DNA of 64,000 nucleotides from Haematococcus lacustris (Eukaryota > Chlorophyta > Chlorophyceae > Chlamydomonadales > Haematococcaceae). The position numbers and the translations under genes were made by a program. This document shows positions 31,213 to 41,075 of the stretch, one piece after another. The notes beneath the pieces are model-generated. The model was not told where the DNA came from and searched no databases. It saw nothing but the letters and a program-made list of their open reading frames with translations. The stretch lies in NCBI GenBank assembly GCA_030144725.1, contig JASKMD010000008.1, positions 13,968,915 to 14,032,914 on the forward strand, read 5' to 3'. Each line of letters opens with the position of its first letter. Position 1 is the stretch's first letter.

Positions 31213-33091
31213 TCATGAATCATGGGCAAAAGGCGAAGCAATGCGGGCTGTCTCATAACCTGCTGCAGCCAGGGCTTTGCGAGCCAGGATTGCGCAGATC
31301 AGGACACCTAGCACCACGGCCAGCAGTGTAAGGGCCCAAGTGTCTTGGGGTGGCACAGTGGCAGGTGTGCCAGCCATGTTGGTGCGCCCTGCTGCACGCT
31401 GCTGCACATGCGTTGCCTGCATGGCTGCTGCTGGCATGCTTGGAGCAAGTGCCTGTGGGGTGTGTCCAGGGATGGCAGTGCGGCGATAGGGCACAGATGC
31501 TGCCTGGTGTGGAGCATGGCTGGGAGTGGGTGCCACTGCGACACTGCTGGCAGGTACTGGCAGGGATGGCTGGGCAGGGGCAGTAGACACTGCCTTGCTG
31601 TCTTGCTGCGGTTGAACCAAGGGTTGTGCTGCAGGGTGCTGCTGCTTGTGTAGGGTCCCCTGGCTGCCTGGGAGTGTTGGTTGGGTCACCGTGGGCTGGG
31701 CTGGGGCGTTGTGACCTCCAGCTGTGTCCTGGCTGGAGGCTGAGCTGGTGGTGTGGGTATTGGGTGTGCCACAGGGTTTGCAGCCGGGCACTTCTGTGGT
31801 GGTGGGGGATGTAGGGGGCACAGAGGCTGGGAGAGTGGGGGCTTGCCCACCACTGGTCCCAGCGGCCTGTACAATGCACAGAGGCACATGGCACATGTGT
31901 GACCTGCCTTGACACTTGAGGCACCAGGCCCAGGCACAGAGGGATGCAAAGGATATCACACGCCTCAGAATGAGGTGCCTTTGCATGTGGCTGGCCTGCA
32001 TCATGACATGAGCATGGTTGAGACCCAGCCTGTGGCCCAGTGCCTACGTCACAGAAGTCTTGCCTGTGGTGTTGGTAGGGCGAGCATGCGAGCATGCATT
32101 TCATCGGTGATGCGTTGCCGCTCTGCAGAGCCAAACTTGGGAATAGTTGTTCGGGATTTGATGGCCAATGCCCGGCGCTCCTCCTTAGTGTAGTCCTGCA
32201 ATGCACATGCAGTAGTGGAGCAACGCTCAAGCCGTCTTGGTTAAGCAAGCAATGTAATAGCTGAGCAGGTTGACAGTTGAGCACATGTGATCAGGAGCTT
32301 CCTAGAAGGATGGCATGGTACTGACCAAGGAGCCCACTGCACTGCCTGCTGGTGTGGGCATGAACGCCACGAGTGCTGTCAATGCTGTCCGCACGCTCCA
32401 TGACGGCTGCCATTGCTCTGGATGGTAGGAAGAGATTGTGAGGCATATCTTCACGCCTGTCTCAAACCGTCCGGAGGGCGTAAGCATCATGAAGCCTGGA
32501 GGCTGCAGCGGTGCAAACAGACAGGTACAGTGGGTCAGCTCCATATCCACATGCACGCAGTGGCTGCCATTATGTAGCATACCTTAAACGGATACTCAGC
32601 AGGAAGCAGGATACGCCCATGGTATACCCCACCCTGCAAGGAACGTTGCAGTGACCTAACGAGACCAGTGTAGGAAGCTTTGAGACTAAACACTACTGCT
32701 TACCTCAAACTCAGAGTCAGCAGGCCCTCTGATGACAAAGTGCCATTCAAAGATATCGTCCTGAAACACAGCAAAAACTGGCCAGACTCAGATGAGCTCT
32801 TGGAGTGTTCAACATGACATGTCTCAGGCAGTTTTGCGTGGCACAGGATGAATGCTCGCATCGATGTTAGCGCAGACAGAGTGGAGATATGCTCTACGCG
32901 ATGCATAGTTTTAGCGATGCAGAGCACGCCCTGGCTGGCAAGCTTGGGGCCGTAGCAGGGTTCAGGGTGGCGTAGCCCACCTCTAGCGCTTCTGCGATGA
33001 AGTCGCCTGACGTGTCCGCTTGCACCTCTTTGATCTCTTGCAAGATGCGCTTGACGCCTGCGTTTTTTAGGTTCAGTCCGGTAGGAGGCAT
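31213..33091 (-). CDS. Tail-anchored ubiquitin-conjugating enzyme E2 (UBE2J/UBC6-like)
   Basis: Exons 32981-33091, 32704-32760, 32583-32633, 32326-32502, about 32070-32195, and about 31888 down to 31213. The first four join in exact phase. They encode MPPTGLNLKNAGVKRILQEI, FEWHFVIRGPADSEFE, GGVYHGRILLPAEYPFK, and the active-site block GRFETGVKICLTISSYHPEQ (catalytic Cys in KICL) followed by WQPSWSVRTALTALVAFMP. This is the diagnostic J-type E2 pattern, without the HPN motif. The fifth exon gives DYTKEERRALAIKSR. The last exon is a Pro/Ala/Gln-rich linker, a C-terminal membrane helix (LTLLAVVLGVLICAILA) and a short lumenal tail. Such enzymes act at the ER membrane in ER-associated degradation. 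The exon 5/6 junction is not resolved. Confidence 0.9.
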
Positions 33092-33282
33092 TAGACGCGC
33101 AGGGTCTATTGCTGAGGCAAATTCTGTCACTTGGTAATGAAGGAGAGGAAAGTGGTACATTTAAAATAGCAAGAGCTTGTTTGGTCAAGCTCATAAGGGT
33201 AACCCAGCGGGTCATATAGCATACATAGCGATAGATGCTTGTAGGATGTCAAGTAGTTTGCCTGGAGCATGCACCAGCCCAC

Positions 33283-33700
33283 TCAGCAACTCTGAGTTTT
33301 GGGTGAGGGATGTCTGCCTCTGTCTGTGTATGTCAGTGGCTGGCCTTGCGCGTCAAGCTGGTCGGCTGCTTGCAGGGTAAACAGGTCCCGAACGAGAAAA
33401 CCCAGCAGCAGGCTGCCAATCACCGCCCGCTCGCTGCAGGCCTTCCCTCGTGGCTGCACAGCGTCGGCCAGGAAGGCATCCCAAAGCTCTTGCGGCAAGT
33501 GCTCGGTCAGCTGAGCAAATTTACACGGGCCAGCAAGTGTATTGTCCTAACACGGGCAGCGCGGGCGCTTTTCCTGAAGCCTTCCTTCTGCGCTGTGCCT
33601 CGGTCAGTTCGGGTAGTGCTGCCTCGTCGCGGTCAAATCGAGTCGAGTCCGGCACTGCTCTACGCCCACCCACATCGGTTCGTCTTTTCTTCCTCGCCAT
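33283..33700 (-). CDS. Hypothetical protein with basic N-terminus, exon structure uncertain
   Basis: Begins MARKKRRTDVGGRRAVPDS at 33700, continues DEAALPELTEAQRRRKASGK, then the frame changes and a well-formed helical segment follows (FAQLTEHLPQELWDAFLADA, then ERAVIGSLLLGFLVRDLFTL). A 43-nt GTGTTA..CTCAG stretch near 33530 could be a very small intron, or there is an indel. It is divergent from the coiled-coil gene at 33986 and lies upstream of the E2. No family recognised. Confidence 0.4.
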
Positions 33701-33985
33701 AAGCAATAGCAACGCGAGGCAGGAACATATACTAAGGATTTTCATGTTTGTCGCACACATGTGACATGTCCAACGCAATGGACACACTGCAAAAAGGATG
33801 CAAGGCGCATTGGTCACGGGCCCGTAGCGCCCAATGTGGCCGGCGGCTATGAAACGTACTACAACATACGAGTTACCCTGGTAGCTGCGCTATGTTATTT
33901 CATGTCATGGCGAGGAAAGTACGTTTACGACAAATCGTGTTTGCGTGTGCTGAAACCTGGGGTGTTGGGCGGGTGGGTAGTCGCG

Positions 33986-35869
33986 ATGCAGGACATGCTC
34001 GCTCAGCTCCGACGGGAGGTGGGCATCTCTTTATCGGTGCAACGTCTGGTGGACGCTTTGGAGCAAGGCATTGCCAGCAGGTGCGTTGTTGGCATTGGTG
34101 GTGCATTAACGGCGGCATAGCGACAGCGGGTTAGCCCATGTGCAGGGCAGCCCGGGAGCAGGAGCTGGCAGGACAAGTGGCCAACAAAGATGCTGAAGCA
34201 GCCCGGCTGAGGGCAGAGATCAACCGCTTGCGTCAGGCCCACTCTGCCTCTGACAAGCTCAGTGCCTTACACGCAGCTGACAGCGAGAGTCTGCAGTCCC
34301 AAGTTCGGCAGCTGGAAAGTGCGAGCAAGTGGGTGGGTGTGCTGCATCATGCTCAGGCCTGACCCTGATGTCACTCATTTTTGTTTTGTCAGCACCAAGG
34401 CACCAACCCCACCAATACCCACCATTGGTGGGCTGGGTGGACCTGGGTGCCTGCTCAGCCTTGGTGCGCTTGCTGCGCCTGACTGGCACTCTGCACTGTG
34501 CAGCATGCTGTGATGCCGCACCTGCTGCTGCACAGGGCGGCTGAGCGTGCGGCTATCCTCAGTGCAGCCATCCCAGCTGCCGCCTCGCCCTCTGCACAGC
34601 TGCACCGGCTGCAGGCTGAGGTGGACGCCCAGGCACAGCTGGTGGCACGGCTGCAGGCAGAGCTAGGTGCCCAGTTAGCGTCCTCCACCGCACGGGCAGC
34701 AGAGCTTCAAGACAGCTTTGCAGCCAAGGTGGCGGACATGCGGCGAGCTCATGCAGAGAGGGTGGCTGCGCTGGAGCAGCAGCTGGCAGCAGCCGTGGCT
34801 TCCAAGGCGACGGAGCAGGGTGATTCAGTGAGTGGCTGTGGCTGTCCTGTGGCATACCTTCGATGATAAACTCGTCCCTGTCACCTGCCTTGATTCATCA
34901 GGGTCTGGGTTGCCATCCTTGTTGTGGCAAAAAGTATGCAAGCACATGGCAAACTGGTGGGAAAGCGCACATTCTTATTGCAGTGTGGGGGTTTGGGTGA
35001 ATAGCTGGAACCTATGGGCAGCTGTGGAGCTTGGGGTCTATAGTGAAGTGGTTTGGTGCGAGGCATTGAGCAAGAAACTGCCTTCCTAAGCTGACCAACA
35101 AATCGGATGCCAGGCAGAGCTGGCTCGACCTTGATGCCCAGGAAGCAACGGCCTGTAGGCGCTGCCTATGCAGGCACTGCGACAGACTTCCAAAACACAA
35201 TCCGCAGAGCTGCTGCGGCTTCAGGCGGATGCAGCCGCACAGCACGAGGCCGCGGACGAACTGCGTGCTGAGCTGGCGCGCCTCCACCACCAGCTAGACG
35301 CCAGCCGCAGGGAGAACGCAACGCTCAGTGCGAAGGTGGCCGCACAGGAAGCAGAGCTGTCTCGACTCACCAAGGCAGTGACAGCGGCTGAGGCGCAAGC
35401 AGCAGAGCATGCCGCCCGAGCTCAAGAGCTGAACACACAGCTGATGAAACGCAGCAGCCACGAGGGCAAAGGGGGAGGCTCCATGGGGGGTGGAGGAGGC
35501 GCCCCAGGGCCGCCCAATGGTTGTCTGACTGACATGAGCAACATGGTGGCGATGATGGAGGGGCAGCTGGCACGTCTCAGTGACCTGATCCGCACCAAGG
35601 ATAGGGAGGTGGCTGACCTGCGGGGGGCACTCACGGCGGGCTGCGAGGAGCGGCGTGACCTGATGCAGCAGCTCCAGGCAGCAGAGCTGCAGCAGCAGCA
35701 GCAGCAGGGGGGTTCTGCGGCAGCTGCCGGGCCACGGTCGCCTGGAAGTGTAGGCATGGGCGCCCCTCACAGCCCCACTGGGGTCAGGCAGGCGGGTAGC
35801 CATGGCGGTGCAGCAGGCATTGGGAAACCATATCGCACTGGCCTGAGATCAAAGCCCTTGTTCAAGTAG
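33986..35869 (+). CDS. Coiled-coil protein of about 420 residues, four exons, not recognised
   Basis: Exons 33986-34080, 34146-34328, 34536-34827 and 35174-35869 join in phase with GT-AG signals. The start is MQDMLAQLRREVGISLSVQR. Exons 2-4 are almost all heptad coiled coil (AEAARLRAEINRLRQAH; LVARLQAELGAQLASS; ELLRLQADAAAQHEAADELR). A conserved-looking helical block LARLSDLIRTKDREVADLRG comes before a Gly/Ser/Gln-rich tail ending RTGLRSKPLFK. The pattern suits a centrosomal, basal-body or cytoskeletal scaffold, but I cannot name the family. A CAG run codes for polyQ at about 35690-35706. Confidence 0.75.
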
Positions 35870-36089
35870 CATTAGCTCGCCCTTGTTCGCAGCAGTAGCC
35901 TCAGCAGCAGCAGATTTTAACCTCAAGTTATTCCTGGCGCTGGACGACAGGAACTCCGCAGTGGGTGGGCCCTTTTTTGCATTCCTGAAGCTTCTATTCT
36001 TTATCCTCCGTAGCAGTAGGGTTGAGTGTTGGGGTCAGCCCGGTACTGAAGGATGGCTTGACTAATACATATCCAGTAGTATGGCCATT

Positions 36090-36985
36090 ACACTCAAGAA
36101 TACGCCAAGAATGAGGTGCACCAACTGCACCCTGAAGTCCTTCACGCTTGAAGCCCACCACTTCCGGGGCGGTGTTGAAAGGGGAGTGCCAGGTGGTGAG
36201 AATGTAATGTAATTGCCATGAAATTATGGCATGTGATTATATGTAATGGACCTCACTTCCGGCCACTCCGGTCGCCGGCCCTCCGGTTAGATGCCAACCT
36301 GATGTCACACCTCAACACGGCCACTCCACTTGGATAATGTAACTAAATCCCTGAGATGCCCCCGAGGGGGAAACGAAAGCGCCCCGTCTCCCCTGCGCGG
36401 AGTGCAGCCGGTAAGCCGAAGTGCTCAACGACAGGCTAGGCTCCCCCGAAGCTAACTGACGACGCGACGCAGTGTGCGCCACGCGACATTGCGACTCCGT
36501 GCATCAAGTCCTGCCGTGCGTGTGCTGTGCTTTCCCGTGTCTGCAGGTGCCAGTGGCAGCGGGCAGCAAGTCCAGGGGCAGGGGCAGGCTGTCAAGGTAG
36601 TAATTGCAGAGAGGCGCCAGAATTGGCGCATTGGCAAGGAGTACCAGCAGGGGTACAAGCGGGTCAATGACCGGCTGCCCAAAGGCAGGCAGTGGTTGCA
36701 CCGGGCTGCTGAGTACAGGCGGGGCATTGATGGCCGGGCCCGCAACAATGCATAAGGCCCTAGTAGTTTACACAGGCTGTTAGCCTTCTAAGCATTAAGC
36801 TCTTAGTTTTAGTGAGGTGCCCAGTGGTCAAGGGGGATTAGCCCCAGGAAAGAGTGCCACCGGTGTGGGGTTTGCTGTCATCAAGGGTGCGACCGAGGAT
36901 GCTACAACGTGTTTGTAGTAGCTGAGTGAGATTACCCACAAGCCAACATGTTGTTCCTTGTTGAATAAGTTTTGTTGGCCCTGAA
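36090..36985 (+). mobile_element. Deletion derivative of element family 2 with first- and last-exon remnants
   Basis: A likely first exon at 36356 (MPPRGKRKRPVSPARSAA, then donor GTAAGC) is followed by a coding remnant at 36541-36755 (RRQNWRIGKEYQQGYKRVND, then EYRRGIDGRARNNA-stop), then the family right end (36810-36985). The middle of the protein is absent. The start resembles that near 28960 in Fanzor copy C. I cannot assign the protein; a second Fanzor-like or other transposase family is possible. Confidence 0.6.
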
Positions 36986-37298
36986 GTTCTTCACGCCCTG
37001 AAGTACATCTCCAACCATCAATGTGTGTACCCTACCAGCATCTCAATCATTAGCCCGCGAAGGCAGATTCAGGTCCCTTCACTAGGTGTGCCGGATTTGC
37101 ACGTCTCATTTTCACGGAGTAATGAACATGGAGGTGGCCTTTACTGGACCTGTTGCTACTGAGGCAGCGGCGGCCGGCCTAGTCATCATTGCCAGCCCAG
37201 CCCTCCATGTGCCATGCTCAACTTCATGGAGCCACCAGGTGACTGCCATCTACTCAACATCTGCCTCTTGCATGTTCGCACTGCTCACACAATCACTG

Positions 37299-37404
37299 CT
37301 GCTGCTCCTGCAGTATCTGCTGTTGCTTTGGCAATACCTGCTGCTCCTGCTGCTCCTGCTGGTACAGCTCCTGCACTCCAGCACCCTTGTCACCACTGCT
37401 GCTA

Positions 37405-37453
<49 letters not shown>

Positions 37454-37471
37454 GGCAACACCTGCCTGTTT

Positions 37472-37502
<31 letters not shown>

Positions 37503-37505
37503 GCT
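37299..37505 (+). repeat. CTG/CAG trinucleotide tracts
   Basis: Two pure CTG runs (37403-37450 and 37475-37498) within a CTG/CTC-rich region. No supported gene covers them. Just 5', at 37105-37155, TTTTCACGGAGTAATGAACA..TTTACTGGACCTG resembles 52815-52865. Confidence 0.9.
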
Positions 37506-37664
37506 CCTGCAGCCACACTCCATAGCATATTTTCTGTAGCACCTGCGCAACAGGGAGCGATTGCACCCCTGGCCACATAATGCCACAACAGGCGCTGCAG
37601 GCCGGCAGGTCCAGGTCACCCTTGCGCCACAAAAGCACCACTGCTGCAAGCCCTTTAAAGGGCA

Positions 37665-37790
37665 GCCCTTGTGTATGCCATGTGTATGCCATGTGCATGG
37701 GAACTCCACACAGACAAAAATACCGTTTTGCAATGGTCCACACTTAGTGTTCCACTTCAATGAAGGCTCTAGGTTGAGGGCTAAGGTGCT
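37665..37790 (+). mobile_element. Solo Fanzor-family right-end fragment (copy M)
   Basis: Matches copies C and L: GTGTATGCCATGTGTATGCC, GGGAACTCCACACAGACAAA, CCACACTTAGTGTTCCACTT and AAGGCTCTAGGTTGAGGGCT. No coding part. Confidence 0.7.
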
Positions 37791-37886
37791 GCAAGCCCTG
37801 CAAGAATCCTCCACAAGCATTCCCATTTCGTAGCTGTTCAGTGTAATCCATGTTTCGTCACATCCAAGTCACATCTAAATCACAGT

Positions 37887-40420
37887 TTACAACACAAGGC
37901 TGAAGAAGGCACAAGGCCCCTCAACACTGCCCAGCCTCACCTCCTTCTGCACTAAGTAGCCGTGGCGGATGGACAAGTAGAACTGCACAGGGGGGCCAGC
38001 AGCGCTGCCCTGCGGCTGCACCTCCAGGGGCATGAGCGTGGCGCCAGCCAGGCGACGCACCTCAGCCACGCTGCGGCCCTTGAAGGGCGGCAAGATGTCT
38101 GCCACGGGCACATCCTGATGGCAGGCGGAAGGGCGAGGGTTTGTGAACTGGGCAGTGCACGTGGCGGCGGCTGTGGGCATGTGTAGGGGTCAACCCTTCG
38201 TCCCTCACTAGGGCCACCATTTGAATCAGACCACTAGGGACCACTAGAGGCCACTAGCGGGACCACTGAAGATGGTGTTATGTGACTGTGTGGAGTTATG
38301 TTCCCATGCACATGGCACATGGCACAAACGCCTACCACCTACACTATTGCTTGACCCCTGTGACAGGGCTATAGTCTAGAGTTGGCATGACAAACATGCA
38401 CTAAATGTGAGCTGATGACAGCTTGACAGGGGACACACACTACTGTGCCTCAGCAGGCTGCTACTGCTGCAGCTGGGCCTTAGGTGGCTTGTCTCGCAGC
38501 CGCTTGTAGCCAAGCTCAGGGTACCCCTTGCCCTTGGCTGGCCACCAGCACAGCTCCAGGGGTCAGCCTAACAGCTTCCATGTGGTGCAGTAGGGCGAGG
38601 GTTCTCAATTCAAGTAACAGCCGCACCTTGTCCAGGCGGTTGCCATACATGTCAAGCACACTGAAGCGTGCCACACGCCGCTCAGGCAGCAGCAGCGACA
38701 GCTCGCCCACATAGCGGCTGGAGTAGAACCTGTGCGGCACAGCCTCATGGCCAGCTGCCTTAGTGAGCATGCGCTGTATATTGGATGTCAGAGCTGGCCT
38801 TACCAGATGCAGTACGAGGTGACCACGCAGCCGAGCATGACAGCCGTGACGGCGGCTATGTAGTTCCAATCAATGTCATGCTGCAAGCACGGGACAGCAG
38901 GGTCAAGGAGCAGCAGCCACTGCAGTAGAGCTGGAGCAATGGCAGCAGCAGCAGCAGCAGCAGCGGTGGTGGCGATAGCAGCAGCTCAGACATGATAAGG
39001 ATGATGAGCAGCAGTGCAGTGCGCGATAACACTCTGTGGGCAGGCTGCTGTGTCATACGCTTAGACACCAGGCAGCCCTTAGAAGGTGCCCTTTGGACCT
39101 TAGGAGGTGCCCTTTGGAGGTGCCCTTTGGAGGTGCCCTATGGAGGTGCCCTACGGAGGTGCGAGAATGAGTGACACACAGGCAGCTGAGCCCACCAAGG
39201 GCAAGTGCAAGGCCCAAGGCAAGGCTGCCAAAGCCAAGCCAGCACCACAGCCAGGCAGGTGGCTGGACAGGGACTGCAATGCAGCGCTGAACATGCAGCG
39301 CATTGGGGAGAGCAGGTGGCGCCCACTGGAGCTGTGCTACTGGCCAGACCAGGGAGCGCTGCCAGCCAAGGGCAAGGAGTACCCTGGCCTGGGCTACAAG
39401 CGGCTGCGAGACAAGCCACCAAAGGCCCAGCAGCAGCAGCAGCAGCCTGCTGTGGCACAGTAGTGTGTGCCCCCCCCCATCTGAGCTGTCATCAGCTTAC
39501 AATTAGTGCATGTTTTGTCACACCATATCTACACTATAGCCCTAACGCGTCAGGCAATAATGTAGGTGGTAGGCGGCTCATGTGCCATGTGCACTGGGTT
39601 TACTCCACACAGCCCAATAACACCATTTGAGTCGGGCCACTATTGCCCACTAGTAGATTCCCGCTGGTGGCTGCTAGTGGCTACTACTGGTCCGGCTCAA
39701 ATGGAGGCCCTAGTGAGGGACGAGGGGGCTGTTTGCAGAGCCTTGAGGGCCGGGGTGCTGCTGCCTGACACTTACCCCACTTGGGATGGAGGCCAGCAGC
39801 GCTGCCCCCATGAACACGCCCAGCAGCTGAAACACCTTGGCCCTCACAAGGATACGGAAAGGCAGCATCCACCTATGAGGAAGGGAGGGAGGGTGGGTGG
39901 ATGGTATGTGGAAGGGAGGGTAGTGAGTACTGCTAAATAGGTTGAAGGGGCTAAATAGCTCCATTTCAGCAGCCATGCTATGTTGCTAAATTCGTGGTTC
40001 AGCTCCTGATTATGCACCTGCCTCTGTACAGCACCTGCCGGGGCACTGGGGCACCTAGACGAGTTGTATCCAGAGGACTGCCTGGAAGCTCAAAGCTCAA
40101 GCCTGCATGCCACAGCCAGCATGGTCCTGCATGTCAGGTGGCAGAGTAACATAACGCTTTCGTGAGAAATTGCAGCACCCCGCGTAACCTTGAAGCTGGC
40201 GTTGCAGTTCCTGTTGCATGGTTGCCATGCCCCTGGCAGCCATGGGAACGACACAGATGCTGCTGGCTGTCAGGCTATAACGCTGCCAACACTGCTTGCC
40301 AGGGACAAGCCCTTGCGTTGGTATAGTGGCCATTGGGTGTTGGTGTAGCGCGTGTTGGCTCAATATCATGTCACATGACAAGAGAAGGGCCGGCAGATAT
40401 CGCCTACACGATGCTGCCAT
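37887..40420 (-). CDS. TMEM186-like mitochondrial membrane protein
   Basis: Exons: 5' exon from 40420 (MAASCRRYLPALLLSCDMIL, Arg-rich and without acidic residues early, like a mitochondrial presequence), about 39776-39880, 38804-38880, 38627-38729 and 37887-38114. The last three join in phase. The second exon encodes RWMLPFRILVRAKVFQLLGV, the third HDIDWNYIAAVTAVMLGCVV (membrane helix), the fourth FYSSRYVGELSLL followed by RFSVLDMYGNRLDK, and the fifth DVPVADILPPFKGRSVAEVR. YVGELSLL..SxLDxxGNRxD is the TMEM186 hallmark; the animal protein helps assemble respiratory complex I. Introns hold Fanzor copies D and E. The exon 1 donor and a possible extra 3' exon (GTGAGG after GAG near 37944) are unresolved. 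Confidence 0.78.
38190..38575 (-). mobile_element. Truncated Fanzor-family element (copy D) in the last TMEM186 intron
   Basis: Minus-strand remnant: right end at about 38190 (CCTTCGTCCCTCACTAGGGC), a diverged palindrome, the core GCTTGACCCCTGTGACAGGG, and the last about 40 codons of the Fanzor frame (LRDKPPKAQ.., polyQ tail) truncated near 38575. RuvC-III itself is missing. Confidence 0.75.
39030..39730 (+). mobile_element. Internally deleted Fanzor element (copy E) in the TMEM186 exon 2-3 intron
   Basis: Left-end segment 39030-39165 (shared with 23020-23125 and 28855-28915; contains a five-fold GGAGGTGCCC(T/A) repeat), a short intact ORF, then the full family 3' segment and right end at about 39730. 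The palindrome is at 39623-39704. It is antisense to the host gene. The right end abuts host sequence leading into TMEM186 exon 2, and this flank recurs at 44844-44949 beside copy F. Confidence 0.85.
39167..39463 (+). CDS. 98-residue Fanzor C-terminal mini-ORF
   Basis: An uninterrupted frame starts MSDTQAAEPTKGKCKAQGK, passes through RuvC-III (WLDRDCNAALNMQRIGE) and ends with a polyQ tail (AQQQQQQPAVAQ). Its start codon is the same MSDT start seen at copy C, so it has its own initiation context rather than being a chance truncation. It lacks RuvC-I, RuvC-II and the zinc finger, so nuclease activity is not expected. Whether it is expressed is unknown. Confidence 0.55.
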   Translation: MSDTQAAEPTKGKCKAQGKAAKAKPAPQPGRWLDRDCNAALNMQRIGESRWRPLELCYWPDQGALPAKGKEYPGLGYKRLRDKPPKAQQQQQQPAVAQ

Positions 40421-40769
40421 GGTGCGTGGAAGCTTGCTTCTGAGCGGGGCACCCGCAAACTACAGATGATGATTTAACTATCTCTCGGGATTACTCTCCG
40501 CACTTTCAGTTCGCACACTTTTCACTTTCGATTTTCACTTTCACTTTTCACTTTCACTTCGAAGCCACATCCGTCGTAATAGTCCGTGATGGATATTGTT
40601 CTAAAGCAAACTGCAAAGCAGAATATACATGCAGCGGCTTGCTGAAATTCCGTGCGCAACAAAAGCTGGTTGTAGTAGGTCCCTCTGCATTCCTTGCAGC
40701 AACCCGTGCCTTTCCGCCCACCACCGGCACCTCTTATATTCTTATCAGCTTTGTCATGTTTCTAATAGC
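40421..40769. promoter_or_regulatory. Region upstream of the TMEM186-like gene
   Basis: No gene recognised. At 40500-40562 a TTTTCACTTTCA-type tandem repeat (about five units) lies 80-140 bp upstream of the start codon, a likely promoter-proximal element for the minus-strand gene. Confidence 0.4.
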
Positions 40770-40932
40770 TAGGGCGCGCCCATAGAATTCTATGTGGCTC
40801 GGAATCCTAGAAATATTTCCTGAGCCTTGAAACCTAGAAATAGAATTCTAGGTTGGCCGGCCGGAATCCTAGAAATTTTTCCTGAGCCTAGATACCTAGA
40901 AATAGAATTCTAGGTTGGCCGGTCGCGCCATA
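40770..40932. mobile_element. hAT-type MITE, 163 bp
   Basis: Ends TAGGGCGCGCC at the left and, inward from the right, TATGGCGCGACC, flanked by a perfect 8-bp repeat CTAATAGC (40762-40769 and 40933-40940). The interior is two diverged copies of a segment of about 60 bp containing GGAATCCTAGAAAT and CCTAGAAATAGAATTCTAGG. Terminal sequence resembles the MITE at 10357 and the hAT at 41076. Confidence 0.9.
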
Positions 40933-41075
40933 CTAATAGCACCTTCGTATACTCTAAACACAGCATTTGCACCCCGAACCCTAACACCTTGAGAACCCGG
41001 AGTGTGATGGACTTGGGGGGTGGGATCAGGTCATGGTAATGCGCTACGATGCACGGAGCACAAATGCGCCATGCA

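Noticed and set aside
37086..37580. 164-codon ORF with Leu and Ala runs, resembling a membrane protein
   Set aside because: The hydrophobic runs come from CTG/GCT trinucleotide repeats, and the start lies in a dispersed repeat also seen at 52815.
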